DNA of 64,000 nt from contig OY282434.1 of the NCBI GenBank assembly GCA_958296095.1, positions 186,001-250,000 of the forward strand. Direction: 5' to 3'. The notes under the pieces were generated by a model, which searched no databases, was not told the DNA's origin, and saw only the letters and a list, made by a program, of their open reading frames with translations. Of the stretch, positions 9,181 through 17,580 are shown one piece after another (positions within the stretch are counted from its first letter, which is position 1; the number at the start of each line of letters is the position of its first letter). The translations under genes and the position numbers were made by a program. The stretch comes from an uncultured Oligoflexales bacterium (GTDB lineage: Bacteria > Bdellovibrionota_B > Oligoflexia > Oligoflexales > JAPPIL01).

Positions 9181-10519
9181 CGCCCGGCCCCTCGCGGCTT
9201 GCCCCTCCGCTCGTCTCGCGCGGCTGGCAACCACTGAGCGTGGGAAAGCCAGCCTCAAACAATGCACATACCTGTGCGGTCGTGCGTTCAAGTGCCACGG
9301 CTTCTTCTGACAGGCGTTGCGCCAACTCACGCTCGATAGCCCGAAAGATTGCGGCGATAATCGTGCGCAGGAGATCCTTGTCGCTGCCCTTGTCTTCCAC
9401 CTGATCGAACACGCGGCTAAGCCAGCCGTGCACATAGCGATACTTGACCGCGGGCGAAGGTGTCTCGTCCCAGCTGTGCAGCACGAAGCTAACTATGCGG
9501 TGCAGATGATGTGCGAGCACAGCACCGATAGTGTGCGTATCGCTGAAGTTAGGTCGCACACAGGAGGAAGAGGTGGCTGTGCCTGCATAAAAACCAGCCA
9601 TAATATCGGGGGTAATAGTCTTGGGGCTGCGATCGGCAAAGACAGGGTTGGCGATGTCACGGTTATAGCCAAAGCATGGGTAAGAGATAATGTCCGAGGG
9701 ATTCTCGCCCTCAGCATAGAAGGCATAGAGGTCAGCCCAACCTTCGAGGAAGGCTTCGAGGCTGCGTTTGGGCACGTTATCTGGCAGCCTGTGATGGTGA
9801 CCTCCGTCCGCAGCAAGAGTTGTTGCCCACTTGGGACGACCAGCAAATTGTGCATGATGCGCAAACTCATGCGCGATGATGAAGGGCGACTCCCACAGAC
9901 CGCGCCCGTGAAAGTTATCGTGATCTGGCAGCACTGTCAGTGACTTGCTGGCAGGATAGTAGACGATGTTGCGATACATCAGTCGCTGCTGCAGTTCGCC
10001 TTTTTTGTCGGTGTAGATGGTGCGGAAGAAAGGCATTACCAGCAACGACATGCTGGGCACATCCTGCCCTGTGCTGTTGACAAAGAAACGCTGGGCTTTC
10101 TGCAAATGCAGCGCGGTGACCAGTGCGACATGTTCAAAACTCTCTCGCGGATAATCCTGCTCGGTAGCGCAAATACGCAACATCCCGCCGCTTGCGTTTA
10201 CCTTTGACCACTGCGCGGGACGAAAATCACGATCGAGGCAGTAGTTTCCCCGCTGCCGATAGAAGTGACAGCGACGCTGGTAAGTTTGTCCATAAAAAGT
10301 GTTATCGATCAGGGGAGTGCGGAGCGACTGCTGCGTAGCATCGAGGTGGAGTGGTTGCGCATAGTCGGTAAGGTAAACCTGCATCGGTGTGGGCTCAGCG
10401 CTGGCAGGCTCGGCTTGGCAGGTGTGGTCGTGAAGAAAATAACGCTCGGATACCACAGGCGGCAGTTCTGGCAGCGGCTCAGGCACAGGCGGTGGCGGTT
10501 TTTGACACGAGCACAGCAC
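9167..10519 (-). CDS. Putative lipoprotein zinc metalloprotease (HExxH)
   Basis: A protein of about 450 residues with the zinc site IIAHEFAHH and, some 55 residues later, FLEGWADLYAF, whose Glu is a plausible third ligand as in gluzincins. The N-terminus continues in frame upstream of the first standard start (GTG 10519) into a convincing signal sequence, NRFSLSSTIIAAVLCSC, followed by a Pro-rich linker. However, only CTG, ATT and ATC codons are available before the upstream in-frame stop, so the true start is unclear. Probably anchored in the outer membrane facing the periplasm or outside. It is the first gene of the operon with the 142-residue protein and nnr. Substrate unknown. Confidence 0.7.
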   Translation of the reverse strand: MLCSCQKPPPPVPEPLPELPPVVSERYFLHDHTCQAEPASAEPTPMQVYLTDYAQPLHLDATQQSLRTPLIDNTFYGQTYQRRCHFYRQRGNYCLDRDFRPAQWSKVNASGGMLRICATEQDYPRESFEHVALVTALHLQKAQRFFVNSTGQDVPSMSLLVMPFFRTIYTDKKGELQQRLMYRNIVYYPASKSLTVLPDHDNFHGRGLWESPFIIAHEFAHHAQFAGRPKWATTLAADGGHHHRLPDNVPKRSLEAFLEGWADLYAFYAEGENPSDIISYPCFGYNRDIANPVFADRSPKTITPDIMAGFYAGTATSSSCVRPNFSDTHTIGAVLAHHLHRIVSFVLHSWDETPSPAVKYRYVHGWLSRVFDQVEDKGSDKDLLRTIIAAIFRAIERELAQRLSEEAVALERTTAQVCALFEAGFPTLSGCQPRETSGGASREGPGDAQH

Positions 10520-10531
10520 AGCTGCGATAAT
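10502..10531 (+). promoter_or_regulatory. Possible upstream sigma-70 promoter for rpoZ
   Basis: TTGACA at 10502 and GATAAT at 10526, with an 18-bp spacer. It lies inside the 5' end of the opposing protease frame, about 130 bp before rpoZ. A closer promoter looks as good, so this one is uncertain. Confidence 0.35.
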
Positions 10532-10553
10532 AGTGCTTGACAGTGAAAAGCGA

Positions 10554-10582
10554 TTGACATGCTCGATGGCAGGGAAGATAAT
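10554..10582 (+). promoter_or_regulatory. Sigma-70 promoter of rpoZ
   Basis: A perfect TTGACA at 10554-10559, a 17-bp spacer, then GATAAT at 10577-10582. This places transcription start near 10589, about 70 nt before the GTG start of rpoZ. Confidence 0.7.
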
Positions 10583-10660
10583 CAGCGCTCAACTCGGCAT
10601 CTGGTTGATCCCAAAGCGTCCGTCATGGACACAGACACATCATAACACAAGGAGAGACAC

Positions 10661-10876
10661 GTGGCACGAGTATCTATTGAAGACTGCCTCGCCAGCATCG
10701 AAAACCGTTTCGTGCTAGTTGCAGTTGCCTCGCATCGCACCCGCCGTCTGATGGGTGGTGCAGACCAGCTGGTCAATTCCAAAAACAAGGAAGCGGTCAC
10801 GGCCCTGCGTGAAATTGCCGAAGGGCGTGTCTTGCCTAACGCACCGCCGCAGGAATCCGAAGATAAGCTCGCCTAA
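10661..10876 (+). CDS. rpoZ: RNA polymerase omega subunit
   Basis: The 71-residue omega subunit assists assembly of RNA polymerase by binding beta-prime. MARVSIEDCLASIENRF is the omega N-terminus, followed by the conserved A-x-x-RTRRLMGG and VTALREIAEG segments. It starts with GTG 10661 behind AAGGAGA. It is preceded by a clear promoter and not linked to gmk or spoT as in many proteobacteria. Repeat cluster R2 begins directly after the TAA. Confidence 0.95.
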   Translation: MARVSIEDCLASIENRFVLVAVASHRTRRLMGGADQLVNSKNKEAVTALREIAEGRVLPNAPPQESEDKLA

Positions 10877-10980
10877 GGGGCGTCTCGCTGCGCTACGCTA
10901 CGGCTTTTTGTAACGCTCGCTCTCCGAGGCTTCCTTGCCGCTTCCTAGCTCCGCTCGCTGCTTGCGCAGCGCAGCGCAAC
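10877..10980 (-). repeat. Mosaic repeat cluster R2
   Basis: A short block of repeat words in reverse orientation: GCTACGCTACGGC, TTTTTGTAACGCTCGC, a CTTCCTAGCT-type word and GCAGCGCAGCGC. It fills exactly the space between the rpoZ stop codon and the sequence coding for a hydrophobic segment of the following gene remnant, with which it is in open frame. Confidence 0.75.
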
Positions 10981-11013
10981 GCGGTTATCGCGGTTGCGAT
11001 CGTTGCCGCAGTT

Positions 11014-11730
11014 GTGGGGGGCGGAGTTCTGCTAAAACGCTTAATGCGACAAGCGGACGATGTCACTGCTGCCGTGGGCGATGTTACTGCCGCGCTCGAT
11101 AAGCTGGGATGGCAAGCTGATCTTGCACCTGAGGACCTGAAGAAGCAATCTGACTATATTCTCCAGCTACGTAAGGAGAAGTTTCAGCCAGACAAGTCCT
11201 ATAGGTACCATGGCACAGAGTCCTTCGATGAACTTCTTGGACTTGCACGTGGTGCAGAGGCCGCGCTCGAGGAATTAAAGGCGGCGCCTAGCGATATCGA
11301 TCTGCAACTAAAATTTCACCGGCAACTCGATCTTTTGTTGACTAGACACAGGCGTCCTCTTCCGTCTGGTGACGAAGCTGAAGAATATAGGCGTATTGTG
11401 AAGGTTATGGAATCAGGATATAAAGATCCTGTCATCAGTGCCATTAGAATAAAAATGGAAATCCTCTACGAGTACCCGAACCCCAAAACGATCTATGGTG
11501 AGGATATTATTAAGTTTTATGCTGCTGATGACTATGCTAATCATCTTGAACACAGCAGGATACCTTCTGCTTTTGGCTATTACCGTCGTGTTAAAACAAG
11601 TGACAAGGCAATACTATGGCATGACTATAATAAATTTACCGATAAAGAAATAAAAAATCGAGCTAAGTTAATCGATAAAATAACAAGAGACCAAGCTAAG
11701 TCAGGTGGCGTAGAAGACACTGACTGGTAA
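11014..11730 (+). pseudogene. Probable 5'-truncated lipoprotein-family gene
   Basis: The reading frame is open from 10867 and contains AVIAVAIVAAVVGGGVLLKRL (10981 onward), which resembles AAVIAVAVLGVAAG and ALAKRL of the intact lipoprotein at 47618. Here, however, the lipobox signal peptide that should precede it is replaced by repeat cluster R2. The first usable start is GTG 11014, in the middle of the hydrophobic segment. The rest (about 238 residues) is charged, mostly helical and AT-richer than its neighbours, with no known domain. I read it as a gene that lost its 5' end to a repeat; a functional shortened protein is possible. Confidence 0.5.
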
Positions 11731-11792
11731 GAAATGCTGGAAGGCCGCAAGATCAGACCAGAGCGCGGCAGCGCAGCTCCGTTTCCCTGCTG

Positions 11793-12362
11793 TTACCGAG
11801 AAGGCGGTTGGACGTGACACTTGCCCAGGTGCTTTTCTTTAACCTGCACCTGCTGCAACTCAGCCATCATGTTGCGCACTCGTTGGGGTTTAAGCTCAAC
11901 CTGCTCAGCATTCTCGTTCAACAAGGCACGAAGCCTGCGCGCTTTTATGAACCCTTCAACCCGACCGAGAGCAGACACTGGAGATCTAGCCAAGAGAAAC
12001 ACCGTTTTTTGGCTTTCACCGAGATTGAGGGCAGCATAGGTATCATACTGCTTAAGACTCCAATAACTGTGGTAAAAATAGCCCGTTCTGACTATCTTGC
12101 GGATCTGTGCGCCATCGAGGCTACCTGCTGAGGTGAGAAGCTCAATCTCGCCTTCGCCACGCTGCGCGAGCACACACCAACCCTGTTCGTTTTTCGTGCC
12201 CAGGCCCAAGAACCCTGCTGGCACTGCCACATCTACCTTGTAGGCATACAGACGCACTCCCTCCGTGACGAGGTCGGCGGTGTCACCGTGCGGCGGGCTG
12301 CCGCAAGCGAAGGTGGACAGGAGAAGCATGGTGGCGGGAACGTTGCGCTTAAAAAACTTCAT
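11793..12362 (-). CDS. Hypothetical lipoprotein
   Basis: A 189-residue protein with a Lys/Arg start, a hydrophobic stretch and LLLSTFACGSPP, a lipobox-like end with Cys as likely mature residue 1. The body (EGVRLYAYKVDVAVPAGF, then WCVLAQRGEGEIELL) looks like a beta-rich secreted domain, followed by a helical C-terminus with MMAELQQVQVKEKH. It starts at ATG 12362 with GGAG about 10 nt upstream. A promoter with perfect hexamers lies at 12406-12432. No family recognised. Confidence 0.65.
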   Translation of the reverse strand: MKFFKRNVPATMLLLSTFACGSPPHGDTADLVTEGVRLYAYKVDVAVPAGFLGLGTKNEQGWCVLAQRGEGEIELLTSAGSLDGAQIRKIVRTGYFYHSYWSLKQYDTYAALNLGESQKTVFLLARSPVSALGRVEGFIKARRLRALLNENAEQVELKPQRVRNMMAELQQVQVKEKHLGKCHVQPPSR

Positions 12363-12405
12363 GAAAACACTCCAAAACTATCTGATAATACCAACGAGCG
12401 CCGAA

Positions 12406-12432
12406 ATTATATAAAAATATATATGTTGTCAA
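12406..12432 (-). promoter_or_regulatory. Promoter of the 189-residue lipoprotein
   Basis: On the minus strand, TTGACA (12432-12427) and TATAAT (12411-12406) are both perfect, but the spacer is only 15 bp. This is shorter than the usual 16-18 bp, so activity may be weak or regulated. The start codon is 44 bp downstream. Confidence 0.5.
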
Positions 12433-12446
12433 GAGAGGGGGAGGAA

Positions 12447-13988
12447 TTATGAGAGAGTAGCTGGCATGTTGCCACCCAGCATCGCCTCAACGCGGTCAAA
12501 GCTGATCTCGGTGTCTGGTGCGTGATTTTGATCCTGCAAGAAGTTGATCAGAGCGTTTTTCTGGGCGAGCAGATAGTCGACATGCTGATCGATCGTCGGG
12601 CGGGCTTGTAGAATAAGCACGGTGCACACTCGCGTTTGGCCGATGCGGTGAATGCGATCAACTGCCTGTTGATAATCAACGGTAGAAAAATTGCGGTCGA
12701 AAAAAATACACAACGACGATGCCGTCAAGGTTAAACCAAGTCCTGCGGCTTGGGGATTGCCGATGAATAGCCGACAGGCAGGATCGTTGTTGAAAGTTTG
12801 CACCGCGTAGTCGCGCTGGGCATTGCTGGTCTTGCCGTAGCACAGGACCGGGTTATAGCTCGCGTAGCGTTCAGCAAACAGCTCGATGTTTTTGACAAAA
12901 AAACTCCAGACGATGACCTTGCGTTCTTGCTCCAGGCAGTAAGTTTCGAGCAAGTCATCTAGGGCATTGAGCTTGCCTGATTCCGTTGCTGGCAAGGGAC
13001 GCAGCTGTTGCCAAAATTTCAGCTGACGTTGGTAATGGCTGTTGCCAGGCTTGGCCGCGAGGTGGGCGGTCAGGCGTTCGATTTGCCGCGCAGGATCGAC
13101 TAGTGCAGGGTTGGATGAGACTTGCAAGGCATAGAGCATCTTGGTGAGAATGTTGTCGAGTGACAAGCTCTGCTCTGGTTCACGCAAATTCATGACGATG
13201 CCTTTGCAAATTTGGTGATAAAACTTTTCTTGTTGGCGAGTCATGTTGACGGGTATTTTTTGCACCACTCGCGGGGGCAGGTCTAGACACTGTTCCTTCG
13301 TGCGTCGCAACATGACGGTGTTCAATCTGTCTTTAAGCTCGTCGAGATTCTTGTAGCTGACAATTTTTTTGACATAGCGATAGCCATACTTGAAATCCCG
13401 CTCGATGCAATAGCGCTTTTTGAAATTGTTGTAACTGCCGAGCAATTGTCCGCCGTCGAGGAAGTTGACCTGATTCCACACATCTTCAGGCTTGTTGGCG
13501 ACGAACGTGCCCGACAAAAGATACTTGCGCTGGGCAAAACGACCCAGATCAATGCATGATAGCGATTGCTGTGCCTGCTTGTTTTTGATTTTGTGTGACT
13601 CATCACAGACCATCACAAAACGTCGAGTTTTGAACATTGCCAGCACCTGCTCTCGTTCAACCCGCAGGCCCTCATAGTTGATAATCAACCACTTGCGCGC
13701 TGTCAGCAGCTGCAACTGACGTTTGTTGCGATTGCCCTCAACGATAACGATGTCGCGGTCGGCAGTGTGGGTAAACTTTTTAATTTCGTAGAACCAGTTG
13801 AGTTTCAACGAGCGCGGACAGACAACGAGCACTTCTTCAATCAGACCTTCAGCTAAAAAACGCTGGCAAGCAAGGATTGCCTGCATAGTCTTGCCCAGCC
13901 CCATCTCGTCGCCGAGCACACCGATACTGTTGTTGATAAAAAAATCAATGCCTATCTTCTGATGTTCGTAGAGGGTAAAATTAGCCAT
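12447..13988 (-). CDS. SNF2-family DNA-dependent ATPase/helicase
   Basis: A 513-residue SWI2/SNF2 superfamily 2 ATPase made of little more than the two motor domains. Motifs: LYEHQKIGIDFF (Q-like), GDEMGLGKT (Walker A, about residue 27), CDESHKIKN (DESH box), LSGTFVANKPED (motif III), and the C-terminal GLGLTLTASSLCIFFDR and QAVDRIHRIGQ (motifs V and VI). It is near the small bacterial SMARCAL1-like proteins and lacks a SWIM or RapA-type N-terminus. Such proteins remodel or translocate on double-stranded DNA. Its start overlaps the mrp stop by 8 bp, so the two form an operon. Confidence 0.9.
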   Translation of the reverse strand: MANFTLYEHQKIGIDFFINNSIGVLGDEMGLGKTMQAILACQRFLAEGLIEEVLVVCPRSLKLNWFYEIKKFTHTADRDIVIVEGNRNKRQLQLLTARKWLIINYEGLRVEREQVLAMFKTRRFVMVCDESHKIKNKQAQQSLSCIDLGRFAQRKYLLSGTFVANKPEDVWNQVNFLDGGQLLGSYNNFKKRYCIERDFKYGYRYVKKIVSYKNLDELKDRLNTVMLRRTKEQCLDLPPRVVQKIPVNMTRQQEKFYHQICKGIVMNLREPEQSLSLDNILTKMLYALQVSSNPALVDPARQIERLTAHLAAKPGNSHYQRQLKFWQQLRPLPATESGKLNALDDLLETYCLEQERKVIVWSFFVKNIELFAERYASYNPVLCYGKTSNAQRDYAVQTFNNDPACRLFIGNPQAAGLGLTLTASSLCIFFDRNFSTVDYQQAVDRIHRIGQTRVCTVLILQARPTIDQHVDYLLAQKNALINFLQDQNHAPDTEISFDRVEAMLGGNMPATLS

Positions 13989-15057
13989 CAGCTTGGCTCA
14001 CAATTTGCGCGGCAATGTCCATAAACACAGCATCGACCAGCAACTGCGGCTGGCCCGCATCGCAATGCTGTAAAATCTCCGTCCGAAACGGCACTGTGCC
14101 GAGCAGTTTCAAGCCTGTGCGCTGGGCATACTTCTGCCCTCCCCGTGCTCCGAATGGCATGTCTTGGTGCTGGCAATGCGGACAACGATAGCTGGACATG
14201 TTCTCGATCATGCCGATAATATTTATCTGCAGCTTAACGAACATTTTGACCGCTTTTTGCATATCAAGCAAGGCTAAATCTTGTGGTGTGGTAACGATGA
14301 CAGCACCGTGCAAGGGTAAGGATTCCAGCATCGTCAGTTGCACATCGCCTGTGCCTGGAGGTAAGTCAATTACCAGCCAGTCTACGTTTTGCCACGCCAC
14401 CTGATAGCAGAGCTGGCGAAAAGTTTTGCTGAGCAGCGGCCCGCGCCAAATTGCGGGTGTGTCGGGGTCAGTGAGATAGCCGAACGACATCGTTTGCACC
14501 TCGTGGGCGACGATGGGACATAGTTTGCCATCGGCAGTGCTCTGCAAGGGGCCGCGGCTGCCAAACAGTGTTGGCAACGAAGGGCCGTAGATATCGGCAT
14601 CGAGCAAGCCAACCCTGGCCCCGCTGCGGGTAAGGGCAAGTGCCAGCGCCGTGCTGATGGTCGATTTGCCCACCCCACCCTTGCCAGAGGCGACCGCGAT
14701 AACACGTGTTACCTGGGCAATCGCTCGCGGCTTGCGGGTCACTGCCAACGCCTGTGTCGTCTCAGAAGATTGCGGCATTGGCACATAGCTGGGATCAAGA
14801 CGATGAAACTGCACATCGATGTGTGCCGTCTCGGTACGCAATTCTTGCAACAAGGCATCTCTTAACAGCAGGCGTTGATCGAGAGTTAGCTCCCCCGCCT
14901 GCAACACGATAGTCAAGGTGTCTGTGTCGCTGACGACATCACAGAGCATGGCCCTGAGCTGGGACGTGTCATCTGGTAAGGCACACCGTGCTGCACAACG
15001 CTGAAGCACTGCCAGCACTGGAGTTAGGTAGCGATCGAGGTTTGAAGTTGGTGTCAT
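13981..15057 (-). CDS. mrp: Mrp/ApbC-type iron-sulfur cluster carrier ATPase
   Basis: A 358-residue Mrp-family P-loop protein that carries Fe-S clusters to apoproteins. An N-terminal MIP18-like (DUF59) domain covers about residues 8-90. The deviant Walker A SGKGGVGKS is near residues 124-132, followed by GLLDADIYGPSLPTLFG and WLVIDLPPGTGD. The cluster-binding CPHC sits in YRCPHCQHQ. The start codon at 15057 lies directly against repeat cluster R3, and the only ribosome-site-like sequence (GGAGAG, 6 nt upstream) belongs to the repeat. Confidence 0.93.
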   Translation of the reverse strand: MTPTSNLDRYLTPVLAVLQRCAARCALPDDTSQLRAMLCDVVSDTDTLTIVLQAGELTLDQRLLLRDALLQELRTETAHIDVQFHRLDPSYVPMPQSSETTQALAVTRKPRAIAQVTRVIAVASGKGGVGKSTISTALALALTRSGARVGLLDADIYGPSLPTLFGSRGPLQSTADGKLCPIVAHEVQTMSFGYLTDPDTPAIWRGPLLSKTFRQLCYQVAWQNVDWLVIDLPPGTGDVQLTMLESLPLHGAVIVTTPQDLALLDMQKAVKMFVKLQINIIGMIENMSSYRCPHCQHQDMPFGARGGQKYAQRTGLKLLGTVPFRTEILQHCDAGQPQLLVDAVFMDIAAQIVSQADG

Positions 15058-15212
15058 GCTCTGCTCTCCGTTCTTTGCTTTGCTGCGCTGAGGCTTTTTT
15101 GCCGCTTTCTCGCTCCCTCTGCTCTCCGTTTGCTTCGCTTCGCTGCGCCGTTATCTTGGCACGGCGCAGCGGCGCTAGCAAGCGGCAAAAAAGCCTCGGA
15201 GAACAAGCAAGA

Positions 15213-15910
15213 CTTAACACAAACCTCCGTTGTCTTGGCGAGGCGCAGCCCTACCGAGAAACTCGACCTGAGCATGTATAAGCGCATACTTTATCTAAAA
15301 GCATAATCTGACGGCAATATGGCAATATCTGTGGTCGAGTTTTCGTACGGCCTCGCCGCGCCATTCATGGAGCTCTCGGTAGGCAAGCCTGAACGCAATA
15401 GCCGAGAAGTCTGATGACGAGCCCGAACGCAGTAACGAGAGGTCTGAGAACAAGCAGAGAGAGGATGCAGAGAGACTAGAGGATAAGCAGCGAGGGAGCG
15501 AGAAAGCGGCAAACAGTCTCGTAAGGCGAGCGATACAAAAAGCCTCGTAGCAAGGACACCACTTAACACAAACCTCCGTTGTCTTGGCGAGGCGCAGCCC
15601 TACCGAGAAACTCGACCTGAGCATGTATAAGCGCATACTTTATCTAAAAGCATAATCTGACGGCAATATGGCAATATCTGTGGTCGAGTTTTCGTACGGC
15701 CTCGCCGCGCCATTCATGGAGCTCTCGGTAGGCAAGCCTGAACGCAATAGCCGAGAAGTCTGATGACGAGCCCGAACGCAGTAACGAGAGGTCTGAGAAC
15801 AAGCAGAGAGAGGATGCAGAGAGACTAGAGGATAAGCAGCGAGGGAGCGAGAAAGCGGCAAACAGTCTCGTAAGGCGAGCGATACAAAAAGCCTCGTAGC
15901 AAGGACACCA
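15213..15910 (+). repeat. 349-bp tandem duplication inside R3
   Basis: Two adjacent copies with a period of 349 bp. The AACCTCCGTTGTCTTGG word is at 15222 and 15571, and the GCATAATCTGACGGC word at 15301 and 15650. By eye the copies are identical over the whole unit, including the translations of all open frames. A third, diverged unit follows. Confidence 0.85.
15251..15382. repeat. Core element with inverted ends (best example)
   Basis: A 132-bp core bounded by CTACCGAGAAACTC (15251-15264) and GAGCTCTCGGTAG (15370-15382), an imperfect inverted repeat of 13-14 bp. The interior is AT-rich, with GGCAATATGGCAATATCTG and GTCGAGTTTTCG. Roughly fourteen copies of each end can be found by eye in the window on both strands. 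This resembles a small non-autonomous element; no transposase is present in the window. Confidence 0.6.
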
Positions 15911-16791
15911 CTTAGCCCAAACCTCCGTTGTCTTGGCAGGGAGCAGACCTGCCGAGAAACTCTCCCCTGAGATAGGTGCAAGCACATACTCTTGTCTGAA
16001 AGCATAACCTAACGGCAATATGGCAGTATTTGTGGTCGAGTTTTCGCACGGTCTCTCCCTGCCGTTCATGGAGCTCTCTGTGGGCAAGCTTGAACGCAAT
16101 AACGAGAGATCTGAGCACGAGCAGCGAGCTGGGAAGCGAGCGATACAAAAGGCCGCGTAGCAAAGACCTTCCTTAGCACAAATCTCCGTTGTCTTGGCAC
16201 GGCGCAGCCCTACCGAGAAACTCCCCACGAATATGTGCAAGCACATGCCCTGTGCGAAAAAATAATCTGTTTGCAGTATTGGCAATATCTGCGGTCGTTT
16301 TCGCACGGCCTCGCCGTGCCGTTCATGGAGCTCTCGGTAGGCAAGAGGTGGAGGCAACCGCCGAGAGACTTGGGGCAAGGACACCACTTAGCACAAGTCT
16401 CCGTTGTCTTGGCAGAGCGCAGACCTGCCGAGAAACTCTCCTGAGTGGGTACGGCACATGCTTTATCTAAAAGCATAATCTGACGGCAATATGGCAATAT
16501 CTGTGGTCGAGTTTTCGCACGGTCTCGCTCTGCCGTTCATAAAGCCCTCGGTAGGCAAGAGGTGGAGGCAACCGCCGAGAGACTTGGGCGCAAGCAGAGA
16601 GGGCGCGCAGAGTGGCCTGAGAGCATGCAGCGAGCTAGCAAGCGAGCGATATAAAAAGCATCGCGTAGCGATGAGCTAGGAAGCGAGCGATACAAAAAGC
16701 AGCGTAGCGAGCGAAGCGAGCTAGGAAGCGAGCGTCACAAAAAGCCGCGCATGATTAGTTTTTTCTGCAATCATACCGTATACTGGGGGGC

Positions 16792-17580
16792 ATGGTTTTC
16801 CTGCCACTACTGTTGTTTTTAGCTCTGTTCGTGCTGATCAGCACGCGTCAGCGCGGCGACCAGCAAGCGTTGGCAACGCTGGCAGGGACGGTTAGGTCGA
16901 TTACTGCCGCGGCCCTGAGCAACGATCTCGCCCAGCTCAGTGCCCCGACGACCACAACGGCCCATGCCTGCCGGTATGTGAGGGAATTGGCACAAACATA
17001 TCTCTATCGTGGCGAACTGTGCGTTGAGGCCCTGCGTATGTTACAGCAGGCGATCAGTGCGGCATGTGAACAGCAGCGTTTACAGGGACAACTGCGGCTG
17101 CTGTTCATGACCCGTGTGGGTGGTGTGATCGTCTTCAGCATGCTGGGTAATTTTTTGCTGACCCACCTGATTGCTACCGCGCCGCACTCGTATCTTGTCC
17201 CCGCAGTTGGTAGTGCCGTCCTGCTGGCGGGGGTGTGGGGGTTGGAGAAGACCCTGCCAGCGTCGTGGTTTTGGCGACAGCACGACCTCAGTCCACACGG
17301 ACAACACTGGACAAAGGCACTGTTCGATCGCCACGACCACAGTTTTCACCCGACACTGCAGCAGATACAGCGGCGTGAGATTACCCTGGGCATCGACCTA
17401 AGCGCGGAGAAAACCGCCTTTCTCACTCACTGGCAACACGAACAGCAGGACGCGGAAAAAGCAACCTTGCGCAAGCATCAGGATTTTTTCCCTATTCTGG
17501 AACTGCTGGTCTTCGGCACTCTGGCCGCGCTGCATCTGTCACCCGTCTTGCGTCGGCTGTTCGCCCTGCTCAGTGCCTAG
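16792..17580 (+). CDS. Hypothetical membrane protein
   Basis: A 262-residue protein with an N-terminal hydrophobic segment (VFLPLLLFLALFVLIS), two more in the centre (VGGVIVFSMLGNFLLTHLIA and YLVPAVGSAVLLAGVWGL) and one near the end (FFPILELLVFGTLAALHL). A His-rich stretch, HDLSPHGQHWTKALFDRHDH, lies between. No family recognised. It starts at ATG 16792; TATACT at 16779 is so close that a very short or absent leader is likely. The 3' end overlaps ssb (opposite strand) by 4 bp. Confidence 0.65.
   Translation: MVFLPLLLFLALFVLISTRQRGDQQALATLAGTVRSITAAALSNDLAQLSAPTTTTAHACRYVRELAQTYLYRGELCVEALRMLQQAISAACEQQRLQGQLRLLFMTRVGGVIVFSMLGNFLLTHLIATAPHSYLVPAVGSAVLLAGVWGLEKTLPASWFWRQHDLSPHGQHWTKALFDRHDHSFHPTLQQIQRREITLGIDLSAEKTAFLTHWQHEQQDAEKATLRKHQDFFPILELLVFGTLAALHLSPVLRRLFALLSA

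Larger units (their letters stand above)
15058..16748 (+). repeat. Mosaic repeat cluster R3 (largest)
   Basis: About 1.7 kb between the divergent genes mrp and the membrane-protein gene at 16792, made up of repeat modules in forward orientation. The head word CTCCGTTGTCTTGGC occurs five times (near 15224, 15573, 15922, 16182, 16400). Each is followed by GAGAAACTC, an AT-rich centre with GGCAATATGGCAATATCTG, then CTCTCGGTAGGCAAG and variants. CGAGC-TAGGAAGCGAGCG tails fill the spaces. The first two units are an apparently exact tandem duplication (listed separately). Long open frames across it on either strand look compositional. Confidence 0.85.

Noticed and set aside
15220..15264. Integron attC-like site in the repeat head (CTCCGTTGTC...)
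   Set aside because: The R' and R'' box consensus is not met, no integrase is present, and the units do not carry single-gene cassettes.
15644..16387. A 247-codon open frame on the minus strand across three repeat units, and similar frames in other clusters
   Set aside because: The frames follow the repeat modules, several frames are open at once, they lack ribosome sites, and the translations show no domain. They look like a result of stop-poor repeat composition.
15213..16748. CRISPR array
   Set aside because: The repeats are long, imperfect and directly adjoining, without short unique spacers of even length, and no cas gene is near.
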